From NCBI RefSeq assembly GCF_015291645.1, contig NZ_CP030055.1:2542001-2606000 (forward strand): a stretch of 64,000 bases of DNA, given 5' to 3'. Within the stretch, counting starts at the first letter, position 1; each line of letters begins with the position of its first letter. Under the pieces are notes generated by a model. That model did not search any database. It worked only from the letters and a program-made list of their open reading frames with translations, and was not told where the DNA came from. This DNA is from Bradyrhizobium sp. CCBAU 53340 (lineage in GTDB: Bacteria; Pseudomonadota; Alphaproteobacteria; Rhizobiales; Xanthobacteraceae). Made by a program: the position numbers and the translations under genes. Positions 56,545-64,000 of this stretch are shown here, piece by piece.

Positions 56545-58428
56545 ATGTCGATCAGCAGCATCAACTATTCTTCGTCGATTCTCGGCGCGCAGATCCGCAA
56601 CATCAATCAGCAGCTCACCGACCTGTCGACCCAGCTCTCGACCGGCAAGCTGTCGCAGAACTATTCGGGGATGGGTGCCAACGAAGGCTTTGCGATCGCC
56701 TCGCGCGCGCAGCTGTCCAACATCGCCGCGTATACCGACACGATCACCAACGTCAACGTCAACATCAACCTCGCCAACACCGCGCTCCAGTCGCTGACGA
56801 CGATCCGCAACACGGTGCAGACCGGGTCCGCCGGCACTTCGCAGGATCTCAACGTCAACGGCCAGACGGTCGCGCAGAACACCGCCGCCGCCCAGTTCGG
56901 CTCGATGGTCGGCGTCCTCAACACCCAGTCGGGCAACCGCTATCTGTTCTCCGGAACCGCCGTCAACACGCAATCGGTCGCGAACGCCGGCGACATCATC
57001 AACGGCACCACCACGCTGGCGGGCCTCAAGACCGTGATGGCGGAGCGCCAGGCGGCCGACCTCGGCGCCAACGGCATGGGGCGGCTCTTGCAGACACAGC
57101 CGACGGCGAGCTCGGTGAAAGTGTCGGAAGACGTCGCCGGATCGCCGTTCGGGTTGAAGATCGCAGCGGTCTCCTCGACGCTGACGGGCGCGACAGTGAC
57201 CGGCCCGAGCGGCTCGCCGGTGTCGTTCTCGGTTGACCTCAACGGCACAAATCCGAACAATGGCGACAAGCTCAGCGTTCAATTCACGCTGCCTGATGGC
57301 ACGACCGAGCAGATCGATTTGACCGCCACGACCGCGACGCCGACGCCGGCCGGCAGCTTCGCGATTGATACGACCACCCCGGCCAACACCGCGACGAATC
57401 TCAACGCCGCGCTGAACACGGCGATCCAGAAGCTCGCCAATACCTCGCTGGTGGCGGCATCCGCCGTGACCGCCGGCGACAATTTCTTCAATACCGCGAG
57501 CTCGGCGATCGGCACGCCCGTCAACAACCAAGCGGCACCGGCCGCGCCGATCACCGGGGCGACCGCACTGTCCGGCACGGCCCCCTCGGACTCGATCTCG
57601 CCCGGTTTCTCCGCCGGCGACAGCATTACGGTCAACGGCACCACGCTCTCCTTCGTCGCCTCGGGCGCCACTGGCAACCAGCTCAACGTCACCGACAGCA
57701 TCCAGACCCTGCTGAGCAAGATCGACTCCATCACGGGCACCTCGAGGCCGTCGACCGTTCATGGCGGCGTGATCACGATCAACACCGACGACGCGTCGAG
57801 CCTGAGCATCTCGGGCTCGACTGCCGGCGCAACGGCAGCACTTGGCGCGCTCGGCTTCAGCTCGTCGCCGATCAGCGCGACGCAGCCGCCGCTGCGGGTC
57901 GGTTCCTCGCCGGCGACCTCGGCGACGACGCTGGTGAACGGTTCGGCCACGACAGTGAAATGGTATCAGGGTAATGACGGCCCCGGCTCGGCGCGCTCGA
58001 CCGCGGTGGCGCGGGTCGACGATTCCGTCACGGTGCAATATGGCGCGCAGGCCGACGAGGACGCGATCCGCAATCAGTTGCAGGCGATCGCCGTGTTCGG
58101 CACGTTCTCGACCTCGCCGACCGGGCAATATTCGGGCGGCCAGGTCGCGGCGCTGAGCCTGCGCACCACGCAGGCGCTGACGCCGCAGCCCGGGCAGCAG
58201 AAGGTCGAGGACATCCAGACCGACATCGCGATGGCCCAGAACACGATGAAGGACGCGACCACGCGCCAGACTCAGGCCAAGGCGCAGCTCCAGACCATCA
58301 TCGACCAGGCGGAGTCGGCCTCGCCGGACCAGGTCGCGAGCGAAATCCTGTCGCTCCAGAATGCGCTGCAGGCCTCGTATCAGACGACCGCCAACCTCGC
58401 GCAGCTCTCGCTGGTCAAGTTCCTGTAG
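56545..58428 (+). CDS. flgL: Flagellar hook-associated protein 3 FlgL, with insert domain
   Basis: The 627-residue protein has the flagellin-like N-terminus (INQQLTDLSTQLSTGKLSQNYSGMG) and C-terminus (ASEILSLQNALQASYQTTANLAQLSLVKFL). It is about twice the length of enterobacterial FlgL. The middle holds an insert at about 327-442 homologous to one in FlgE. It joins FlgK to the filament. The gene is followed within 8 bp by a CtrA-type box. Confidence 0.93.
   Translation: MSISSINYSSSILGAQIRNINQQLTDLSTQLSTGKLSQNYSGMGANEGFAIASRAQLSNIAAYTDTITNVNVNINLANTALQSLTTIRNTVQTGSAGTSQDLNVNGQTVAQNTAAAQFGSMVGVLNTQSGNRYLFSGTAVNTQSVANAGDIINGTTTLAGLKTVMAERQAADLGANGMGRLLQTQPTASSVKVSEDVAGSPFGLKIAAVSSTLTGATVTGPSGSPVSFSVDLNGTNPNNGDKLSVQFTLPDGTTEQIDLTATTATPTPAGSFAIDTTTPANTATNLNAALNTAIQKLANTSLVAASAVTAGDNFFNTASSAIGTPVNNQAAPAAPITGATALSGTAPSDSISPGFSAGDSITVNGTTLSFVASGATGNQLNVTDSIQTLLSKIDSITGTSRPSTVHGGVITINTDDASSLSISGSTAGATAALGALGFSSSPISATQPPLRVGSSPATSATTLVNGSATTVKWYQGNDGPGSARSTAVARVDDSVTVQYGAQADEDAIRNQLQAIAVFGTFSTSPTGQYSGGQVAALSLRTTQALTPQPGQQKVEDIQTDIAMAQNTMKDATTRQTQAKAQLQTIIDQAESASPDQVASEILSLQNALQASYQTTANLAQLSLVKFL
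57523..57873 (+). other. Insert domain of FlgL shared with FlgE
   Basis: FlgL residues about 327-442 contain ITGATALSGTAPSDSI, FSAGDSITV, DSIQTLLSKI, GVITINT and LGALGFSSSP. These lie in the same order and spacing as the FlgE insert at 53461-53820. Confidence 0.75.
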
Positions 58429-58435
58429 GGGCGCA

Positions 58436-58452
58436 TTAAGGCGCCGTTAACC
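58436..58452 (+). promoter_or_regulatory. CtrA-type box TTAA-N7-TTAACC
   Basis: TTAA (58436-58439), seven bases and TTAACC (58447-58452) match the full CtrA consensus. The site starts 8 bp after the flgL stop and ends 48 bp before the next start. It is well placed to drive the four-gene unit that follows. Confidence 0.7.
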
Positions 58453-58499
58453 ATGCCTGTTTACCTCTTGGTGAGGATTTGAGCGGGGCGGAGCCGTCG

Positions 58500-59276
58500 A
58501 TGTCGGACAAGATGCAGCTGGTGGTCGCGACGCCGTGCTTCGGCGGGCAGGTGTCGAGCATTTACGCCAGCTCCATCTTCGCGCTCCAGCGCGCCATGCA
58601 CGGCATGTCCAATCTCGCCCTCAAGGTGCTCCTGCGTGACGGCGATGCGCTGATCACGCGGGCGCGGGCCAACCTGGTCGCGATGTTCCTGGACGACCCT
58701 GATGCCACGCATTTCCTGTTCGTCGACGCCGATATCGGTTTCAAGCCCGAGCAGGTGTTCCGGCTGATCGAATGCGGCGCCGACGTCGTCGCCGGCTGCT
58801 ATCCGATCAAGCGGGTCAACTGGGACAAGGCGAGGCGGGCGATCCAGGCCGGCCGCGTTGACGTGCCGGCGGCCTCGCTCGACTACGTGCTCGAGATCGA
58901 GGACCCCGATCGCATCGTGGTGGTCAATGGCTTCACCCGCGTGCGCTACGCCGGCACCGGTTTCCTGATGATCCGCCGCCAGGCGCTGGAGGCGATGTGC
59001 CGCCATCCGGACTACGCCAATCTGCAGTTCTTCCGCGAGCATTCGCATGACTCGCTCGTCACGAGCCCGAACCGGTTCGCGCTGTTCGAATGCATGATCG
59101 ATCCCGCGACGGGGACCTATCTCTCCGAAGACTTCGCCTTCTGCAAACGCTGGACCGATATCGGCGGCGAGATCTGGGCCGATATCCAGAGCTCGCTCGA
59201 CCACGTCGGTCCGTCGGTGTTCCACGGCGACATCGCCTCGCAATTCGCGCCGGCCCCGGCGGCCGACGCGGCGTGA
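58500..59276 (+). CDS. GT-A-like glycosyltransferase candidate
   Basis: I choose ATG 58500 (MSDKMQLVVATPCFGG) because GGAG lies upstream; a TTG at 58479 is also in frame. The 258-residue protein has an N-terminal Rossmann-like strand (LVVATPCFGGQV). The DxD-type motif HFLFVDADIGF is typical of nucleotide-sugar GT-A enzymes (Anp1-like family), followed by GADVVAGCYPIKRVNW and YAGTGFLMIRR. It carries no membrane segment. It stands just after flgL, so glycosylation of hook or filament protein is possible, but the acceptor is unknown. The next gene follows after 10 bp. Confidence 0.65.
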   Translation: MSDKMQLVVATPCFGGQVSSIYASSIFALQRAMHGMSNLALKVLLRDGDALITRARANLVAMFLDDPDATHFLFVDADIGFKPEQVFRLIECGADVVAGCYPIKRVNWDKARRAIQAGRVDVPAASLDYVLEIEDPDRIVVVNGFTRVRYAGTGFLMIRRQALEAMCRHPDYANLQFFREHSHDSLVTSPNRFALFECMIDPATGTYLSEDFAFCKRWTDIGGEIWADIQSSLDHVGPSVFHGDIASQFAPAPAADAA

Positions 59277-59286
59277 GCCTGTCGGG

Positions 59287-60887
59287 ATGAGCATCGGCGC
59301 ATCCCGTCTGTCCGACATCGAACGAGCGTCCGAGGGCGGCTCGCGCTATCGCCTGCGCGATCTCTTCACACCGCTGGATACGTTGCTCGTGTCCGGCGGA
59401 GACGGGCGGCTGGCGCTCGACCCGAAAGAGCGCGTCAACGCCTATGGCTGTGCACCGTCGCCCGAGCCCGAGATCTGGAATTTCGCCTCGTCAACGGCTT
59501 CGACGATCTCGCAACGAGCCTATGACCGCGCCGCGCTGGCGCGCGAGGGCTGGTGCACAAATCGCTGTTCGATGAGGTCGAGATCGCCTTCGACCGGCGC
59601 TGCGAGGACATGCGCGAGGAGCTGCGTGGTCACTTCCAGCTGTCGCCACGGGTCGAAATCGTGTTCTCGCCATCCAGCACGGACTCCCAGCTTCATGCCC
59701 TGTTCCTCGCCGGCGCCGCGCTTGGCGCGCCGCCGGTGACGATCGTGGTCGGCGCCGACCAGACTGGCAGCGGTACGTTGCAATCCGCGCGCGGGCACCA
59801 TTTCGGTACGATGACGGCGAGCGGCGTTGCGGTGCGCAAGGATGCCGCGATCGCGGGCCTCGCCGGCGACAGCATCGCGGTGCCGCTGCTCGATGTCTCT
59901 GGCCTCATGATGCGTACTGACGCGGATGCTGCGGTGATGCGTGCGACCGAGGACAGCCTCGCGCAAGGCCGGCGCGTTCTGTTGCACATCATGGATTCGT
60001 CAAAGCTCGGCTGGCGTGCGCCGAGTGCCGCCTGTCTCGATGAGATCGCGCGGCGCTGGCCACGCAAGGTTCAGGTCGTGGTCGATGCCTGTCAGGCGCG
60101 GCTCGGCCGCCGGCGGCTGCGTTCCTATCTCGATCGCGGCTACATGGTGCTGATCACGGGCTCGAAATTCTTCGGCGGGCCTGCCTTCAGCGGCGCGCTG
60201 CTGGTGCCGAAAGGCCTGTCGCGCGCGATCGACCGGATCGATCGGATCGCGCCTGATTTCTTCGCCTATGCCGGGCGCTGCGACTGGCCAATGGCGTGGA
60301 CGGCGCTGCGCTCGCGCTTCGAACGCCGTCCGAATTTCGGCCAATGGCTGCGCTGGGAAGCGGCGCTGGCGGAGATCGGCCGCTACTATGCCGTGCCCGG
60401 CGCCTTCCGTGCCAGGACCATGACCGAGCTCGCTGCCGGCATCGACAGCATGATCATGCTGTCGCCGTCGCTGCGCGCCGTACCGGCTCCCGTCGACATT
60501 GCTGATGCCGATGATGAAGAATTTATGCAGCGCACGATCTTTCCGTTCACCCTATTGCGCCACAATGAGCCGGTGTCGATCTCCGAGACCAGCACCGTCC
60601 ATCGCGCGCTCGCGCGCGACATGAACGATGACATCGGCGGCAGCGCGGCGAACCGGCAGGTCGCCGCGCAACGCTGTCTCGTCGGCCAGCCGGTGCGGCT
60701 GGAGCAACCGGACGGCGTATCGCAGGCCGCGCTGCGGCTCTGCGTCGGCGCGCGAGACGTCACCGACGCCTGGTCGGTCGACGGCGCGCAAGCGCAAGCC
60801 AATGTGCAGCGTATCCTCGATCGCATCGCTGATGTCCTGGTGAAGATCGAGCTGCTGCTTGACCGTACCGCCGCCGTGCCGGCGTAG
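59287..60887 (+). pseudogene. PLP-dependent class-V-aminotransferase-like protein, split by one frameshift
   Basis: Two frames cover one protein. The first (from ATG 59287) is protein-like up to about 59547 (KERVNAYGCAPSPEPEIWNFASSTAS, AYDRAALARE). The sense then moves by one base to the frame continuing HKSLFDEVEIAFDRRCEDM to 60887. The second part carries a fold-type I PLP site: DACQARLGRRRL (Asp for the pyridine ring) and GSKFFGGPAFSG (Schiff-base Lys). The reconstructed protein would be about 533 residues. The break is either a one-base deletion, making this a young pseudogene, or a sequencing error. The reaction is unknown. The 10-bp and 19-bp gaps to the neighbours indicate an operon. 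Confidence 0.7.
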
Positions 60888-60906
60888 CCCGTATTCGAGG
60901 TGTGAG

Positions 60907-62154
60907 ATGTTGCATTCCCTTGCCGCGCCGAATTACGCCGATCGTATCGGCTTTGCGCAGCTGACGCGCCAGGCCTTCGAAGGCGTCGACCTGCATCCGT
61001 TACGCGATCAGCTTCTGGCGCGGATCGCGGAAGGAACGGCGCAAGCGGGCGAGGGGCTGGATCTGTCGCTGATCGCCCAGCTGATGGGCGAGAAGGAAGC
61101 CGGGCTGGTGATCCAGTCCGAAGTGCTGTCGTTCCATCAGCTGTTTCGCACGCCCGCCGCAGTTCCGAAGCCGGGCTTGCGCGTGCTCGCGCTTGCAGCC
61201 GACATCGACATGGGCGGCAACACACCGATCGAATTCCTGCTCGAAGGCTCCGACATCGAGCTGCTGACGCTCTATGTGACCAAGACAACGGGCCTGCCGG
61301 AAACGCTGCCCGAGCACGACATTGCCATCGTGGTTGCATCCGATTCCGAGGAATGCCGCGAAGCACTGGCGCTGATCGAAAAGGCCGCGCCGAACTGGCC
61401 GCGGCCGCTGCTCAACCGCCCCGAGCTGGTCGGCAATCTCGATCGCGACAAATTGTTTCGGCTGCTGGCCGGTATCCCCGGTCTCGAGATTCCCGTCACC
61501 GCCCACGCGACGCGTGCGCAATTGTCTGATCTTGCGGAAGGCCGCATCGCCTGCACGGCGATCACGGGTGAATTGCACTTTCCCATGATCGTGCGGCCGC
61601 GCGGTACGCATGCCGGCGTCGGGCTTGCCAAGCTCGACGATGCCGCTGCGCTCGCAGCCTATCTCGCCGAGCGGCAGGAGCAGGACTTCTTCGTCGCGCG
61701 CTTCGTCAACTATGCGGGCCCTGACGGGCTCTATCGCAAGATCCGGCTCACCATGGTCGACGGCAAGCCCTATGCCTGCCACATGGCGATCGCCGATCGC
61801 TGGGACATCTGGTATCTCAACGCCTACATGGCGTTCAGCGAGGAGAAGCGCGCTGAAGAGGCGATCTTCATGCAGGACTTCGACCATGCCTTTGCTGCGC
61901 GCCACAGGCACGCGCTCGACGAAATGAGCCGACGCGTCGGGCTCGATTATTTCATCGTCGATTGCGCCGAGAACCAGAACGGCGAGCTGCTGGTGTTCGA
62001 GGCCGACAACACCGCTGTGGTGCATAACATGGATTCGCCGGTCGTGTTTCCATACAAGCCGCCGCAGATGCGCAAGATCTTTGCCGCATTCACCGCAATG
62101 CTGTCGCGGCATGCCAAGGAGGCTGCGATGGCGGGCGTCGGGAGTGCAGCATGA
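60907..62154 (+). CDS. ATP-grasp (RimK-like) ligase
   Basis: The start is ATG 60907 (MLHSLAAPNYADRI), with GAGG upstream, giving 415 residues. The N-terminal 90 residues look helical. A Rossmann-like pre-ATP-grasp part follows (LRVLALAADIDMGGNTPIEFLLEG). The ATP-grasp core has FPMIVRPRGTHAGVGLAKLDD (nucleotide-binding Lys/Arg loop), FVARFVNYAGPDGLYRKIRL and the metal-binding end ELLVFEADNTAVVHNMD. ATP-grasp enzymes join a carboxylate to an amine or thiol through an acyl phosphate, so it probably makes an amide bond in a small molecule or peptide. It overlaps the decarboxylase gene by 4 bp (ATGA), so the two are translationally coupled. Confidence 0.8.
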   Translation: MLHSLAAPNYADRIGFAQLTRQAFEGVDLHPLRDQLLARIAEGTAQAGEGLDLSLIAQLMGEKEAGLVIQSEVLSFHQLFRTPAAVPKPGLRVLALAADIDMGGNTPIEFLLEGSDIELLTLYVTKTTGLPETLPEHDIAIVVASDSEECREALALIEKAAPNWPRPLLNRPELVGNLDRDKLFRLLAGIPGLEIPVTAHATRAQLSDLAEGRIACTAITGELHFPMIVRPRGTHAGVGLAKLDDAAALAAYLAERQEQDFFVARFVNYAGPDGLYRKIRLTMVDGKPYACHMAIADRWDIWYLNAYMAFSEEKRAEEAIFMQDFDHAFAARHRHALDEMSRRVGLDYFIVDCAENQNGELLVFEADNTAVVHNMDSPVVFPYKPPQMRKIFAAFTAMLSRHAKEAAMAGVGSAA

Positions 62155-63647
62155 ACGAGATCATCGGCAACACCCAAGCCGGCGTCACCAACAGATCGCT
62201 CGATCCACAGGACTGGAGCGAGTTCCGTGCGCTCGCTCATCGCATGCTGGACGAGGCGATCGACGGCATCGCCAATGTTCGCGCGCGTCCGGTGTGGCAG
62301 CCGATCCCGGACGAGGTCCGCGCGGCGGTCAGAACCGACCTGCCGCGCGAGGCGACCGATCTCGCCGAGGTCTATCGCGAATTCTCCGAGCATGTCGCGC
62401 CCCATGCGACCGGCAACGTTCATCCGGGTTTCATGGGCTGGGTGCATGGCGGCGGCACCGCGGTCGGCATGGTCGCGGAGATGCTCGCAGCCGGCCTCAA
62501 TGCCAATCTCGGCGGACGCGATCACATGCCGATCGAGGTCGAGCGTCAGATCGTCGAATGGATGCGCGGCCTGTTCGGCTTTCCGCAAGGCGCGAGCGGC
62601 ATCTTCGTCACCGGCACGTCGATGGCCAATCTGATGGCGGTGCTGGTGGCGCGCACGAACGCGCTCGGCACGATGGTGCGGCAGCACGGCATCGGCAATG
62701 ACGGCGCGCTGCTCACGGCCTACGCGTCGAAAGCCGCGCATGGCTGCATCTCCCGTGCGATGGACATCGCCGGTTTCGGCACCGACGCGCTGCGCAAGAT
62801 CGATGTCGATGCCGAGCATCGCATCGATGTCGCAGCACTGCGGGCGCAGATCGCTGCCGATCGCGAGGTCGGATTCAAGCCGTTCCTCGTGACGGCATCG
62901 GCCGGAACCGTCGATATCGGAGCGATCGACGATCTCAAGGCGATCGCGGAGTTGTGCCGCGAAGAAGGCGTCTGGTTTCATGTCGATGGCGCCTTCGGCG
63001 CGCTGGCGATCCTTTCGCCCGAGCTCGCACCGTTGCTCGAGGGCATCGGGCTCGCGGACTCGATCGCGCTCGACTTCCACAAATGGGGGCAGGTGCCCTA
63101 CGACGCCGGCTTTCTGCTGGTGCGCGATGGCGAACGGCACCGGCAGGCCTTCGCGCACCCAGCGGCGTATCTGAGCCGCGAGGCGAGGGGGCTCGCGGCC
63201 GGCGCGGTATGGCCGTGCGATCTCGGTCCGGATCTGTCGCGCGGCTTCCGCGCGCTGAAGACGTGGTTCACGCTGAAAACATTCGGCACCGACCGGCTGG
63301 GCGCGGTGATCGCGCGAAGCTGCGCGCTCGCAAAATATCTGGAGACCCGCGTGCTCGCCGACCCCAGGCTCGAGCTGCTCGCGCCGGTCAATCTCAACAT
63401 CGTCTGCTTCCGCTACCGCGCCGGCGATGCGGTCAATCGCGAGATCGTCGCTGACGTCCAGGAATCCGGCATCGCCGCGCCGTCGAGCACGACGCTCGAC
63501 GGCAAGTTCGCGATCCGCGCCGCGATCGTCAATCATCGCACCGCGGAGACGGATATCGATGCGCTGGTCGCGGCCGTGCTGGAGTTCGGCGCGAAGCGCA
63601 GCGGCGGCGTGATCGAGATCGAGGCGCCGCCGCTCGCGGCGCAGTGA
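62151..63647 (+). CDS. Group II PLP-dependent amino-acid decarboxylase
   Basis: The 498-residue protein belongs to the aromatic-amino-acid/glutamate/diaminobutyrate decarboxylase family. It has HPGFMGWVHGGGT, the PLP-phosphate region GIFVTGTSMANLMAVL, the Asp site VWFHVDGAFGALA and the Schiff-base Lys in LDFHKWGQVPYDAG. It would release CO2 from an amino acid to give an amine. The substrate cannot be read from the sequence. It is the last gene of the CtrA-box-to-terminator unit and could supply the amine for the ATP-grasp ligase. Confidence 0.87.
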   Translation: MNEIIGNTQAGVTNRSLDPQDWSEFRALAHRMLDEAIDGIANVRARPVWQPIPDEVRAAVRTDLPREATDLAEVYREFSEHVAPHATGNVHPGFMGWVHGGGTAVGMVAEMLAAGLNANLGGRDHMPIEVERQIVEWMRGLFGFPQGASGIFVTGTSMANLMAVLVARTNALGTMVRQHGIGNDGALLTAYASKAAHGCISRAMDIAGFGTDALRKIDVDAEHRIDVAALRAQIAADREVGFKPFLVTASAGTVDIGAIDDLKAIAELCREEGVWFHVDGAFGALAILSPELAPLLEGIGLADSIALDFHKWGQVPYDAGFLLVRDGERHRQAFAHPAAYLSREARGLAAGAVWPCDLGPDLSRGFRALKTWFTLKTFGTDRLGAVIARSCALAKYLETRVLADPRLELLAPVNLNIVCFRYRAGDAVNREIVADVQESGIAAPSSTTLDGKFAIRAAIVNHRTAETDIDALVAAVLEFGAKRSGGVIEIEAPPLAAQ

Positions 63648-63661
63648 TGTCACGATAAAAC

Positions 63662-63694
63662 AAAAACGCCCCGGACCTGGTCCGGGGCGTTTTT
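63662..63694. terminator. Strong bidirectional rho-independent terminator
   Basis: A 10-bp GC stem (63667-63676 with 63680-63689) is flanked by five A on the left and five T on the right. It ends the decarboxylase transcript and can also end the opposing flbT transcript. Confidence 0.9.
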
Positions 63695-63714
63695 GCTTGG
63701 GACGGACGAAGCGC

Positions 63715-64000
63715 TCAGGCGGCTGAGCTGACGTCGCCCTTAACGTCACTTTTGGGATGCGTCGCCTCGTACTGGTCCCGCAACTTCTCTTCGTAGGCGA
63801 TCAGCTTGCGGGCATCTTTCAGCGCCCGGTAGAGGTCGCCGCTCATGATGTTGTTGTTGATGCCCTCGATGATGGACCAAGCGCTGGGCACTGCGGTGAC
63901 GATATCACGCACGAGGTTGAAATAGGTGCCGTGCTGGGTCTGCGGGTCCGGCGAGATATACATGAGCTGAACCGCGAGATAGACGAGCTTGGCGGGCGTG
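63715..64000 (-). CDS. flbT: Flagellin-synthesis regulator FlbT, C-terminal part (5' end outside window)
   Basis: The frame is open to the right edge, so only the last 94 or so codons are here. The visible protein (TPAKLVYLAVQLMYISPD, YFNLVRDIVTAVPSAWSIIEGINNNI, GDLYRALKDARKLIAYEEKL) matches the C-terminal helical half of FlbT. FlbT binds flagellin mRNA in Caulobacter and couples flagellin synthesis to assembly. FlbT is a small protein (about 140 residues), so the missing part should be short. It converges on the four-gene unit and shows that the flagellar locus continues beyond the window. Confidence 0.75.
   Translation of the reverse strand, partial: TPAKLVYLAVQLMYISPDPQTQHGTYFNLVRDIVTAVPSAWSIIEGINNNIMSGDLYRALKDARKLIAYEEKLRDQYEATHPKSDVKGDVSSAA

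Noticed and set aside
54653..58128. Long minus-strand frames opposite flgK and flgL
   Set aside because: Arg/Gly-rich translations without any domain, opposite clear flagellar genes; antisense artefacts of GC-rich codon use.
61947..63749. A 600-residue minus-strand frame opposite the decarboxylase gene
   Set aside because: It runs across the strong terminator and opposite clear PLP-enzyme motifs; the translation is Arg/Asp-rich with no recognisable family.

Overview
The window is high-GC alphaproteobacterial DNA. I read it as a Bradyrhizobium-type chromosome (Hyphomicrobiales). This rests on a growth-pole-ring-like coiled-coil giant, Omp25/31-type barrels, CtrA-type TTAA-N7-TTAA boxes, an flbT gene, and short palindromic repeats of a kind I recall from Bradyrhizobium. 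The genus is inferred from gene content and not proven. I saw no rRNA, tRNA or CRISPR.

Layout. 0-10.8 kb: a transporter-fused hybrid histidine kinase with a LuxR-type response regulator, convergent with a 1902-residue membrane-anchored coiled-coil protein (GPR/RgsE-like). Behind its start lie a perfect CtrA box and a divergent stand-alone Hpt gene. 10.9-13.7 kb: a [2Fe-2S] ferredoxin and a ferredoxin-NADP reductase around a thioesterase, then a DUF2147 protein. 13.7-17.1 kb: small exported or membrane proteins of unknown role and an AraC regulator. 17.3-21.5 kb: three outer-membrane barrel genes, the last a tandem double barrel. 21.5-29.4 kb: a complete glucarate/galactarate catabolic locus (GarD, semialdehyde dehydrogenase, GudD, KdgD, LysR, MFS transporter). 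29.6-37.5 kb: exported hydrolases (NPP-type phosphatase, DUF1501/DUF1800 pair, SGNH hydrolase) and a flippase-like membrane protein. 37.9-47.4 kb: a DUF892 ferritin-like protein, two MFS exporters, an MHYT-GGDEF-EAL protein, small membrane proteins, a DUF218 protein, and a MocR regulator divergent from a DUF1127 peptide. 47.4-48.9 kb: a repeat-rich junction where an intact IS3-family element sits in the loop of a palindromic repeat, with 4-bp target duplications. 48.9-52.6 kb: a membrane protein, a universal stress protein, a SixA-like phosphatase, an FAD oxidoreductase and an exported MsrB. 52.7-64 kb: flagellar genes flgE-flgK-flgL behind a sigma-54-like promoter, then a four-gene unit, then the 3' part of flbT.

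The most promising undescribed system is the four-gene unit at 58.4-63.7 kb. It encodes a GT-A-like protein, a class-V-aminotransferase-like PLP protein (broken by one frameshift), an ATP-grasp ligase and a group II PLP decarboxylase. It starts just after a perfect CtrA box, ends at a strong terminator and lies between flgL and flbT. It looks like a small-molecule or surface/flagellum-modification pathway tied to the cell cycle and motility. Other notable features are exact 66-bp and 132-bp repeat arrays in the polar coiled-coil gene, and a homologous insert domain shared by FlgE and FlgL.
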